Assembly (NCBI GenBank): GCA_035254305.1
Contig: DATFAS010000206.1
Location: 1-32,309, forward strand
Length of the DNA stretch: 32,309 bases
Source: DATFAS01 sp035254305
GTDB lineage: Bacteria; Bacillota; Bacilli; Aneurinibacillales; RAOX-1
Reading direction: 5' to 3'
Shown: one piece after another, positions 23,342-30,749 of the stretch
Numbering within the stretch: position 1 is the first letter of the stretch
How the letters are laid out: each line of letters begins with the position of its first letter
The notes under the pieces: model-generated
Database searches by the model: none
What the model was told of the DNA's origin: nothing
Seen by the model: only the letters and a program-made list of their open reading frames with translations
Program-made: the position numbers and the translations under genes

Positions 23342-23950
23342 TCAGATGAAAATTTCATACAATCCAATACCAATGAGTAAGATGCCTGCAAGAAAATCTG
23401 AGTAACGACAAATCCAGCTTTTCGAAATCCTTAGCCCAGCCCCTACTCCGATTCCAATGGTTAGTAAGGAAAAGACACCAACAGCTGCTGTCGTCCAAAA
23501 TGTAGAAAGCTCACTAGCTCCCGCACCGATCCCAGTACCTATAGAGTTTAAAGCTAAAGCAAGGCCGAGCCATAGCGATTCTTTCATAGATATATAATGG
23601 TTGCCATCAAGATCAGCCTTAGAGGGGTCTTTAAGGACTTCAGAAACGGAAGGGGTGTCTAGATTCTTCAATACTTCTTTATTTTTTTTCGTTAGACTAG
23701 AGGCGATGGTCCAAATGCCAATAGAAATAATGAGGAAGCCACCAAGGAAATTAGCAACATCATGTGGAACATATTGACTAAGAAGGGATCCTAAGACCAT
23801 TGAAAGATAAGTCCCGACCATTGAAATGAATGCAATAATAAGATTAGAGAAGAAGGGGATCTTGGTTGAACGGATACCGAAGGATATTCCAATCCCAAGG
23901 TTATCTAAATTAGACGCAATGCCAAGGATTAGGATCGAAAGCCAGTGCAT
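23342..23950 (-). CDS. ytaF: sporulation membrane protein YtaF (MntP-like fold)
   Basis: A 202-residue, six-TM protein of the YtaF family, related to the MntP manganese exporter fold. SNLDNLGIGISFGIR (13-27) and ALALNSIGTGIGAG are the paired family motifs. A loop between the two halves (about 88-124) carries DLDGNHYISMKE at 113-124, which matches an EF-hand calcium-binding loop (D1, D3, N5, Y7, I8, S9, E12). B. subtilis ytaF is annotated with sporulation; the transported ion is not established. The start is ATG 23950 behind GAAGGGA. The gene stands alone. Confidence 0.9.
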   Translation of the reverse strand: MHWLSILILGIASNLDNLGIGISFGIRSTKIPFFSNLIIAFISMVGTYLSMVLGSLLSQYVPHDVANFLGGFLIISIGIWTIASSLTKKNKEVLKNLDTPSVSEVLKDPSKADLDGNHYISMKESLWLGLALALNSIGTGIGAGASELSTFWTTAAVGVFSLLTIGIGVGAGLRISKSWICRYSDFLAGILLIGIGLYEIFI

Positions 23951-24070
23951 GTTCTTTTCTTCCCTTCAAATAATAGATAGAAGTATGTAAAATCATACGC
24001 ACTAGGTGGGTTGTTCGATTCTTGCTTTTTTAGCTAGCTTGTATAGAAGAAGATTGAGGGAGTTGAGGGA

Positions 24071-24550
24071 ATGAAAAGTGGACAATTGTTAAATCAAGTA
24101 GAGTTAGTAAGAGCACTAACCTTAGAAACATTTGATTCTTTAACCGAAGAGATGGCGGATATTATCCCAGCTGGATTCAATAATAATATCCGTTGGAATT
24201 TAGGTCATATTCTGATTGTTCAAGATCAGCTAGCAGCACAGTTTGCAAGTATTCCAGCACAGTTGCCGATTGATTTCATGACCCTGTTTGGTAACCACAC
24301 CAGCCCTCGTGATTGGAATAGGCAAGTACCTACACTTGAACAATTAGCGAATGAATTGAGAAATCAAGTCGGACATATTCGAGGACATCTGGAAAATCGA
24401 TTAGAGGAGGCTGCGAGAAAACCATTTAAAAGATTAGACTATAGAATGGAAACCATCGGAGAGATTCTAGCCTTTAGTCTTCATCATGAAGGGCTCCATC
24501 TGGGAGTGATAGGATCGCTTAGAAAAGCCATTCAAAGTGGCTCTTACTAA
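24071..24550 (+). CDS. DinB-family (YfiT/DinB fold) protein
   Basis: A 159-residue four-helix-bundle protein of the DinB superfamily. The metal-binding histidine triad is visible: RWNLGHILIVQDQL (H46) and FSLHHEGLHLG (H139, H143). Members are metal-dependent, often thiol-dependent, transferases or proteins of unknown activity in Bacillus; a precise reaction cannot be given. The start is ATG 24071 behind GAGGGA. It lies 70 bp before glnS and may be co-transcribed with it, since no terminator separates them. Confidence 0.87.
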   Translation: MKSGQLLNQVELVRALTLETFDSLTEEMADIIPAGFNNNIRWNLGHILIVQDQLAAQFASIPAQLPIDFMTLFGNHTSPRDWNRQVPTLEQLANELRNQVGHIRGHLENRLEEAARKPFKRLDYRMETIGEILAFSLHHEGLHLGVIGSLRKAIQSGSY

Positions 24551-24620
24551 GTTTTGTAAAGGGTTCTGTTTTATGATATAACTACAAGTAGATTTTATAG
24601 GTGGGAAAGGTTGATAGGTA

Positions 24621-26279
24621 GTGGAGAACAAGGTGAACACTTCGAATTTTATTCGAAATATTGTAATCGATGATTTAGAGTCTGGAAAATATGAAAAGAT
24701 TGTGACCCGATTTCCTCCAGAGCCAAACGGATACTTACATATCGGACACGCCAAGTCGATCGTATTGAACTTTGAATTAGCAGATGAGTTTAAAGGAATG
24801 ACGAATCTACGCTTTGATGATACGAATCCTGTGAAGGAAGATCAAGAGTATGTGGATTCGATTAAAGAGGATGTAAAGTGGTTGGGTTATGACTGGGACA
24901 ACCTTTGCTTTGCCTCGAACTATTTCGATGAAATGTATAACCGTGCAGTTTTATTGATCAAGAAGGGTAAGGCTTATGTAGATGACTTATCCGCCGATGA
25001 AATTCGTGAACTTCGGGGAACTTTAACAAAACCAGGACAAGAAAGCCCATACCGGAATCGATCGGTCGAAGAGAATCTAGATCTATTCGATAGAATGAAG
25101 AATGGGGAGTTTGGTGATGGAGAGAAGGTTCTTCGTGCCAAGGTCGATATGTCTTCACCCAATATTAACATGAGAGATCCTTTGATTTATCGAATTGCCC
25201 ATGCTACCCACCATAATACGGGGGATAAGTGGTGTATTTATCCGCTTTATGCATTTGCTCATCCATTAGAAGATGCGATGGAAGGAGTTACTCATTCGAT
25301 TTGTACACTTGAATTCGAGGATCAGCGTCCTTTTTATAATTGGGTTGTCGAAACCTGTGAAATGGAGAGTCAGCCGAAACAAATTGAGTTTGCTCGTTTG
25401 AATTTAACGAATGCTGTCATGAGTAAAAGAAAGTTAAAACAGCTTGTTGATTCAGGTCTTGTTGATGGCTGGGATGACCCAAGGATGCCCACCATTTCTG
25501 GCTTACGTCGAAAAGGCTATACCCCAGAATCCATTCGTACATTCTGTCGGGAAATCGGTGTAGCCAAAAGCAATAGTCAAGTAGATTCACAGATGCTTGA
25601 GCACTTTATCCGTGAAGATCTAAAATTGAAGGCACCAAGAACAATGGGTGTTCTTCATCCATTGAAGGTTGTCATCACCAATTATCCAGAAGGACAAGTG
25701 GAGATGCTTGATGCGGAAATTAATCCGGAAAACCTTGAAATGGGAATTCGTCAAATTCCATTCTCTCGGGAGATTTATATTGAGCAGGATGATTTCATGG
25801 AGAATCCACCAAAAGGATATTTTCGATTATTTCCTGGGAATGAAGTCCGCTTAAAGCATGCTTACTTCATTAAATGTAATGAAGCCATCAAGGATGAAAA
25901 TGGAAATGTGATTGAGCTTCACTGCACATATGATCCAGAAACAAAGAGTGGAACAGGTTTCACTGGAAGAAAAGTAAAAGGAACGATTCACTGGGTGGAA
26001 GCAACACAGGCTGTAGCTTCTGAATTCAGACTCTATGAACCGCTAATTCTTGATGAGACACAGGATGAGGGAACAACCTTCTTAGATCAGGTGAATCCAC
26101 GATCTTTGGAGATCGTGAAGGGCTTTGTTGAACCCAATATGAAGGATGCGAAGCCACAGGACAAGTTTCAATTCTTCCGTCATGGGTATTTTAATGTAGA
26201 TCCGAAGAACACGACAGCAGAGCAGCTTGTGTTTAATTTGATCGTATCACTCAAAAGTTCATTTAAGGTAGAGAAATAA
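24621..26279 (+). CDS. glnS: glutaminyl-tRNA synthetase
   Basis: A 552-residue class I synthetase that charges tRNA-Gln with glutamine. RFPPEPNGYLHIGHAKS contains the HIGH motif (40-43) and VMSKRKL the KMSKS-type loop near 268. DDTNPVKED, GVTHSICTLEFEDQRPFYNW and the C-terminal anticodon-binding beta barrels are complete; E. coli GlnS has 554 residues. NFIRNIVIDDLESGKY at the N-terminus and the Q-specific signatures exclude GltX. Most Bacillales lack GlnRS and use GltX plus GatCAB, so an intact glnS is notable. The start is GTG behind AAAGG. The methyltransferase gene begins 2 bp after its stop. Confidence 0.95.
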   Translation: MENKVNTSNFIRNIVIDDLESGKYEKIVTRFPPEPNGYLHIGHAKSIVLNFELADEFKGMTNLRFDDTNPVKEDQEYVDSIKEDVKWLGYDWDNLCFASNYFDEMYNRAVLLIKKGKAYVDDLSADEIRELRGTLTKPGQESPYRNRSVEENLDLFDRMKNGEFGDGEKVLRAKVDMSSPNINMRDPLIYRIAHATHHNTGDKWCIYPLYAFAHPLEDAMEGVTHSICTLEFEDQRPFYNWVVETCEMESQPKQIEFARLNLTNAVMSKRKLKQLVDSGLVDGWDDPRMPTISGLRRKGYTPESIRTFCREIGVAKSNSQVDSQMLEHFIREDLKLKAPRTMGVLHPLKVVITNYPEGQVEMLDAEINPENLEMGIRQIPFSREIYIEQDDFMENPPKGYFRLFPGNEVRLKHAYFIKCNEAIKDENGNVIELHCTYDPETKSGTGFTGRKVKGTIHWVEATQAVASEFRLYEPLILDETQDEGTTFLDQVNPRSLEIVKGFVEPNMKDAKPQDKFQFFRHGYFNVDPKNTTAEQLVFNLIVSLKSSFKVEK

Positions 26280-26281
26280 CA

Positions 26282-27439
26282 ATGGAAAAATTGAAGGATC
26301 TGTTAAAGGATCTTGTTACTAAACAGGAATTAAATGAAGCTATTCTCAGCAATTTGCGTATGAAGGACCCAGATTCCTATCAGAAAATTGTCGTTAAGCC
26401 CATTGAGCTTAAAGGAGAACGGCATTATCAATTCAGCTTCTATTATTCCAAAAAGGTTCTTCATGAGAACTTAGACGGAAATGAGACAGAAAGCAAGCTC
26501 CTGGCTTTATTTGAGCAGGAGTTTAAACAAGGACTCATCCATGCGCCAACTGCTGATTATCAAGTGCTGATCAGTAAAAAGCAAAAGGTTACAATCCTCA
26601 AAAAGGTAGCCACGAAGCAAGAAGTGGAGCTCTCCCATAACCGCCAAAAGAAGTATCTTCTAGAGGAGGGGAAGCCAGTTCCTTTTCTGGTTGAACTCGG
26701 TGTGATGACCCCGGAGGGGAAAGTGGTTGCCAAGAAGTACGATAAGTTCAAGCAAATCAATCGATTTGTGGAGATGATTCGGGATATTGTTCCAGAGCTA
26801 GATAAGGGCAAGACATTAAAAATTATCGATTTCGGCTGTGGGAAATCTTATTTAACCTTTGCCCTCTATTATTATTTGAAGGAGTTAAATGGATTTTCGA
26901 TTGAAGTGGTTGGATTAGATCTAAAAGAAGATGTCATTACCCATTGTAACCGCTTGGTAAAGAAGTTTGGCTATGACCAGCTTCGTTTCCAAGTTGGGGA
27001 TATTGCTGATTATCAAGAGTTTAAAGAAGTCGATATGGTGGTTACCTTACATGCTTGTGATACAGCGACAGATGCTGCATTAGAAAAAGCCGTTCGTTGG
27101 GGAGCCAAGGTGATTCTTTCTGTTCCTTGTTGTCAGCATGAATTATTTAGACAAATTCAAAGCCCAATCTTGAACCCTATGTTCAAGCATGGAATTATTA
27201 AGGAACGTATTTCTGCCTTGGCAACGGATTCTGTACGGGCACAGCTGTTAGAGATTCTTGGATATAAGACACAGATTCTTGAATTTATTGACTTTGAACA
27301 CACCCCCAAAAATCTACTGATTCGGGCTGTTAAAGGAAATACAATGGATCGTGGTGAATTGGTTCAGAGTTACCAGGAGATGAAAGATTTCTTACATCTA
27401 GACCCTTACCTAGAGAGAGCACTGAAGGATCTATTATGA
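26282..27439 (+). CDS. SAM-dependent methyltransferase (Methyltransf_32-like, probably RNA)
   Basis: A 385-residue protein. The N-terminal part (1-170) has no recognised domain. The Rossmann methyltransferase core begins at IIDFGCGKSYLTF (181-193, SAM motif I) with the acidic motif VVGLDLKED near 209-217. VTLHACDTATD (LHACD at 256-260) and SVPCCQHEL (PCC at 282-284) are hallmarks shared with the Trm13-like Methyltransf_32 group, which suggests an RNA substrate (inference). It starts 2 bp after glnS, so the two are co-transcribed and perhaps share a translation-related role. The substrate is unknown. Confidence 0.85.
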   Translation: MEKLKDLLKDLVTKQELNEAILSNLRMKDPDSYQKIVVKPIELKGERHYQFSFYYSKKVLHENLDGNETESKLLALFEQEFKQGLIHAPTADYQVLISKKQKVTILKKVATKQEVELSHNRQKKYLLEEGKPVPFLVELGVMTPEGKVVAKKYDKFKQINRFVEMIRDIVPELDKGKTLKIIDFGCGKSYLTFALYYYLKELNGFSIEVVGLDLKEDVITHCNRLVKKFGYDQLRFQVGDIADYQEFKEVDMVVTLHACDTATDAALEKAVRWGAKVILSVPCCQHELFRQIQSPILNPMFKHGIIKERISALATDSVRAQLLEILGYKTQILEFIDFEHTPKNLLIRAVKGNTMDRGELVQSYQEMKDFLHLDPYLERALKDLL

Positions 27440-27476
27440 TCCTGTAATGAGTATAAGTTGAAAGAGGAGATTTCGG

Positions 27477-27821
27477 ATGCTCTATTTAATCACCCAATTT
27501 GATATGGATGGTTTAGATCCAAAAGCAGTTATTGAACATGGTTCCCAGCTCAATAAGAGGCTAGAAGATCAAGGTTGTAAATTACTTATGCATAGTGAAG
27601 AGCTTGACTTCTCCATCTTCAGTGTGCCAGAGAAAATCATGAAGGAAATTCGGGCGGTCTGTCAGATGTTCGAGAAATATTCGAATGAAGTTGCCTATAT
27701 TGATTTTAGCTTCGATACCTTTACTTGGGAGGATATTGAGTCCAGTGGAAACTTCTCTGCGGATTTTATTGAGGCCATTAGACAAGCAGAGGGAAAAGGA
27801 AGCACTTTTTCTAGCCATTAG
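27477..27821 (+). CDS. hypothetical protein, 114 residues
   Basis: A small, acidic, soluble protein that I do not recognise. It starts MLYLITQFDMDGLDPKAVIEHG and alternates predicted strands and helices, with no signal peptide, TM helix or cysteine cluster. ATG 27477 sits behind AAGAGGAGA at good spacing. The gene is 37 bp after the methyltransferase and ends in a strong terminator, so it is probably the last gene of the glnS operon. The ribosome-binding site and protein-like composition support a real gene. Confidence 0.75.
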   Translation: MLYLITQFDMDGLDPKAVIEHGSQLNKRLEDQGCKLLMHSEELDFSIFSVPEKIMKEIRAVCQMFEKYSNEVAYIDFSFDTFTWEDIESSGNFSADFIEAIRQAEGKGSTFSSH

Positions 27822-27829
27822 TGATTAAT

Positions 27830-27880
27830 AAAAAGGAGCTGCACTAGGTTTACTATAGGTCTAGTGCAGCTCCTATTATT
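27830..27880. terminator. bidirectional terminator between the glnS operon and amt
   Basis: A perfect 14-bp stem (AGGAGCTGCACTAG / CTAGTGCAGCTCCT, 27834-27847 with 27861-27874) with a 13-nt loop has AAAA on the left and TATTATT on the right. It stops both the rightward operon and the leftward amt transcript, and its right edge touches the amt stop. Confidence 0.85.
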
Positions 27881-29138
27881 ATCTTCGACGAAGGCTAGAT
27901 TCAAGATGGATAAAATCAGCATCACTTCGAGCCATAATTCCATGTGAGCTAATATCCAGCCCAATCTCCTCTTCTTCCTCTGTCACACGAATTGGGATAA
28001 ATCGACTAATTACTTTAAGCCCGATCCATGTCATCATATATCCCCAAATACAAACAACAATTAATCCTAATGCTTGAATAGCCAAAAGTTTGATCCCTCC
28101 ACCATAAAGCAGTCCGCCATCTGTAGAGAAGAGTCCGACAGCAAGGGTACCAATGATGCCAGATATTCCATGCACGGGAAAGGCACCGACAGGATCATCA
28201 ATCTTCAAGGATTCAAGTAAATTGGTGAAATAAATCATACTTAATCCCGCAATAATGCCGATCAGAATGGCTGCCTTGTCACTAACGAATGCACAACCCG
28301 CTGTTATGGCAACCAAGCCAGCTAAAGAACCATTAATCACGGAAGGGGCGTCGGCTTTGGTATAACGAAATAATGTAAATAGTAGTGTAGCTGCCCCGCC
28401 AGAAGATGCGGCTAACATAGTGGTTAGAGCAATATGACCAATGCGTGGGTCAGTCGCGCTAAGTGTACTACCTGCATTAAATCCAAACCATCCAAACCAA
28501 AGTAAAAAGGCACCGACAGAGGCAAGTGGTAAGTTACTTGGAACGACAACAGGTGTCACATCACCGGTTGAAAATCGGTTTAGCCGTGGGCCGATGAGCC
28601 TTGCCGCAGCTAATGCTGCAAATCCACCTAATGCGTGAATTGATGCGGAGCCAGCAAAATCAAGCATTCCAAGCTTTCCTAACCATCCACCACCCCAAAT
28701 CCAGTGACCGGAAAGAGGGTAGATGATCATTGTCATAAGAATCGTATAAAGAATATAGGCCCTAAATTGGATTCGTTCAGCCACAGCTCCAGATACAATG
28801 GAAATTACCGCAATAACGAATGCTGATTGAAATAGAAAATAGGTATCAATCGAAATAGGGAAGGTAAGGTGACTTAGGTCACCAGACAGAAGAAATCCGG
28901 TGATACCAACAATCCCACCAACATCATGCCCAAACATAAGGGCGAAACCAACAAGATAGAAGCATAATGCACCAAAGGTAATGTCTACAAAGACCTTCAT
29001 AATAATACTAACCGAGTTTTTCAAGCGAACAAATCCTGCTTCAAGAAGGGCAAAGCCCCCTTCCATTAACAGAATCATGGCAGCTGTTAAAACAACCCAA
29101 ATTGTATCTACACCGGTGCTCAATTGTTGAATATTCAA
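27879..29138 (-). CDS. amt: ammonium transporter Amt
   Basis: A 419-residue, 11-TM ammonium channel of the Amt/NrgA family. Visible are the paired pore histidines (SIHALGGFAALAAARLIG and HGISGIIGTLAVGLFST), the FNAGSTL segment, and the conserved cytoplasmic tail EEEEIGLDISSHGIM that in other Amt proteins meets the PII protein GlnK. The start is TTG 29138 behind AAAGGAGG. It overlaps the stop of the upstream gene by 4 nt (TTGA), so the two are translationally coupled. No glnK/nrgB gene is adjacent; the place usually taken by a PII partner is held by the unknown gene upstream. It is controlled by the GlnR/TnrA-like box at 29573. Confidence 0.95.
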   Translation of the reverse strand: MNIQQLSTGVDTIWVVLTAAMILLMEGGFALLEAGFVRLKNSVSIIMKVFVDITFGALCFYLVGFALMFGHDVGGIVGITGFLLSGDLSHLTFPISIDTYFLFQSAFVIAVISIVSGAVAERIQFRAYILYTILMTMIIYPLSGHWIWGGGWLGKLGMLDFAGSASIHALGGFAALAAARLIGPRLNRFSTGDVTPVVVPSNLPLASVGAFLLWFGWFGFNAGSTLSATDPRIGHIALTTMLAASSGGAATLLFTLFRYTKADAPSVINGSLAGLVAITAGCAFVSDKAAILIGIIAGLSMIYFTNLLESLKIDDPVGAFPVHGISGIIGTLAVGLFSTDGGLLYGGGIKLLAIQALGLIVVCIWGYMMTWIGLKVISRFIPIRVTEEEEEIGLDISSHGIMARSDADFIHLESSLRRR

Positions 29139-29551
29139 CTTTTGGCCTCCTTTCCAAGAGAGTCTGTATAGAGTTGGAATAATTCATTGGCTAAGGATGG
29201 AGGTAATTGGATCGGTTGATCTTCATTTAGTAATTTCTCAAGCTGTTCAATTAGACGGATTTGAAACGATAATTCATCTATCTCTTGTAAAGGTCGTTTT
29301 ACGTAAACCATATGTTCTACGGCTAGGTGATGATCAGGTCGTTTTCCTACAATTAATTTTCGTAAAGGACTCAACGAACGATACATTCTTTCCTCGGCCA
29401 TTCTTTTTTTCTCAAATTGCTCGATCTTTAAGGCTAGGCTTTCTGTTTTTTCTTTGCGGCACCTTTTTAACTCAGAGAAAAAAAACATTAACTTTTCCTT
29501 GGTGATGTGCTCTAATATCTTCTCATCGGTTCCCTCCACTTGCACAATCAC
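29135..29551 (-). CDS. hypothetical charged helical protein coupled to amt
   Basis: A 138-residue, highly charged, probably helical protein that I do not recognise. It is rich in Lys, Glu and Leu with heptad-like spacing (about 10-60 and 95-115), and has no TM segment, signal peptide or cysteine motif other than one Cys. It is not a PII protein: there is no T-loop or PII signature. GTG 29551 sits behind GAGGTG, and its TGA overlaps the amt TTG by 4 nt. It is the first gene behind the GlnR/TnrA-like operator, so it should be made with the transporter under nitrogen limitation. A role in controlling or sensing Amt is inference from position only. Confidence 0.72.
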   Translation of the reverse strand: MIVQVEGTDEKILEHITKEKLMFFFSELKRCRKEKTESLALKIEQFEKKRMAEERMYRSLSPLRKLIVGKRPDHHLAVEHMVYVKRPLQEIDELSFQIRLIEQLEKLLNEDQPIQLPPSLANELFQLYTDSLGKEAKS

Positions 29552-29572
29552 GTTAAGTCACCTCACTGTCAA

Positions 29573-29601
29573 TGTTAGAATATCTGACATAGATTATAGC
29601 A
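29573..29601 (-). promoter_or_regulatory. amt operon promoter with GlnR/TnrA box
   Basis: TGTTAGAATATCTGACA at 29573-29589 matches the TGTNA-N7-TNACA consensus of the nitrogen regulators GlnR and TnrA at every fixed position. On the minus strand a TATAAT -10 (29598-29593) with a TGC extension lies immediately upstream of the box, so the operator covers the transcription start. That is the position expected for repression (GlnR-like) rather than TnrA activation (inference). Confidence 0.8.
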
Positions 29602-29707
29602 CATCAATCTGGGGAAGAGTCATTATTCTTTTAATGGATAGGTATAAAAATATTGCTATGGGGAATCATGGTATTAAATCTCCTTTTTTATGTTTCTCCC
29701 CCACTTT

Positions 29708-29736
29708 CCCACCGATAATGTAGGTGGGTTTTTTTA
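29708..29736 (+). terminator. plus-strand terminator without an assigned gene
   Basis: CCCACC (29708-29713) pairs with GGTGGG (29723-29728), followed by seven T. No gene on the plus strand ends nearby; the region 29600-29707 has no convincing open frame. It may end a short RNA divergent from the amt promoter. The rest of the gap to 29969 is AT-rich, with a possible TACAAT -10 near 29882 for the next gene. Confidence 0.55.
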
Positions 29737-29969
29737 TCGTTCAGCAGTATTCAGCAAAAAGTTTTGAGAGCTTTATTTTTATCGGATTCGAACGAAGGAA
29801 AGAATCGAAACTTGTAAAAACATTTTTTAGGATTAGCTAGAATCCAACAATTTACACCTCTTTTAGCTGGGACAAGCCCCTATTACAATAGAAATAAGGA
29901 GTAAGCAACACGGTCAACCAAAGTGGCCAATAGTCAGTCAACCATTCCCAGAAAAGGAGTGTGGCTTAT

Positions 29970-30518
29970 TTGAATCGTATAAAAGTCCATGTTGGAGTTG
30001 TATTTACTCAAGCTATGTTTTGTGATGAAAAAGGGAAAATTCACTATCACAAGGTTCTAACAGATGTGGACAAGCCTTGGGTTAGTGTAGTTGAGGCAAT
30101 TTCAGAGCTAAAGAAGACTTTTCCTGAACAAACTTTTCCTTGGAGCCATCACCATTGTGATTTAGAACTTCAAATTAACTTTACGAATATTCATCATTCA
30201 ACAGAATCGATTCGAGGTCAACTATCTTGCCCTAATGGAGGAGCTACAGATTTGAACTTTCGATTTGATACAGAAAAAGAAATAAAAGCATTAACTTGTT
30301 TTTACGAACAAGTGGATATGGAAGAGTTCATTAGATCCAATGGGATTTTATCCATTCTAGCGAAACATGTGGAGATTCCAAAGCAATATCTAGTGGAAGA
30401 GGGTATCGCAATAGGGGAATATTTCCATCAGGAATTGGGTCGCTTATATGAGGGGGAATGGATTGGGAGCCTTTTTAGTTGGGAGGATTTCGATCAGGGA
30501 CATATAAATACCTCTTAG
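29970..30518 (+). CDS. hypothetical protein, 182 residues
   Basis: A soluble protein of unrecognised family, beginning MNRIKVHVGVVFTQAMFCDE. It has a His-rich patch (SHHHCDLELQINFTNIHHS, about residues 58-76), aromatic- and acid-rich segments, and no signal peptide or TM helix. The His/Cys cluster might bind a metal, but this is only a suggestion. The frame opens at GTG 29961, which is one base after AAAGGAG; TTG 29970 has a spacing of 10 and is chosen as the start. The gene stands alone between the amt region and a terminator cluster. Confidence 0.72.
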   Translation: MNRIKVHVGVVFTQAMFCDEKGKIHYHKVLTDVDKPWVSVVEAISELKKTFPEQTFPWSHHHCDLELQINFTNIHHSTESIRGQLSCPNGGATDLNFRFDTEKEIKALTCFYEQVDMEEFIRSNGILSILAKHVEIPKQYLVEEGIAIGEYFHQELGRLYEGEWIGSLFSWEDFDQGHINTS

Positions 30519-30551
30519 TTGAAGAGGTGATCAAAGAGGTATATTCTATGA

Positions 30552-30594
30552 AAAAGTGGGAATGATAGAGGATATCCCCCACTTTTATATTTTT
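30552..30594 (+). terminator. terminator 1 of a cluster of three
   Basis: AAAAGTGGG (30552-30560) pairs with CCCACTTTT (30578-30586), followed by a T-rich run. It lies about 35 bp after the hypothetical gene's stop and should end that transcript. Confidence 0.8.
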
Positions 30595-30598
30595 ATTT

Positions 30599-30629
30599 GG
30601 AGCCTAAGGATGGCTCCATATTTTTTTTA
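30599..30629 (+). terminator. terminator 2 of a cluster of three
   Basis: GGAGCC (30599-30604) pairs with GGCTCC (30612-30617) around a 7-nt loop, followed by ATA and eight T. It directly follows terminator 1. Confidence 0.75.
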
Positions 30630-30630
30630 T

Positions 30631-30664
30631 AAAGGCTTTCTTCCTAGCGGAGAAGGCCTTTTTC
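30631..30664 (+). terminator. terminator 3 of a cluster of three
   Basis: AAAGGCTTTCT (30631-30641) pairs with GAGAAGGCCTTT in an 11-bp stem with one G-T pair, followed by TTTTT. It is the last hairpin before the glycogen phosphorylase gene. On the minus strand the flanking A-rich sequence would also give a T-run. Confidence 0.7.
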
Positions 30665-30749
30665 AGGTATTGATTTGTAACCCTAGGCACCTGTAGCAGA
30701 TCAGCGCATATCTTAAAGTAAATTCTACGGAAAGCTGTGAGGTGAAAAT

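Noticed and set aside
29780..29810. tRNA T-arm-like GGATTCGAAC
   Set aside because: The T-stem does not pair properly on either strand and no acceptor or anticodon arm is present around it.
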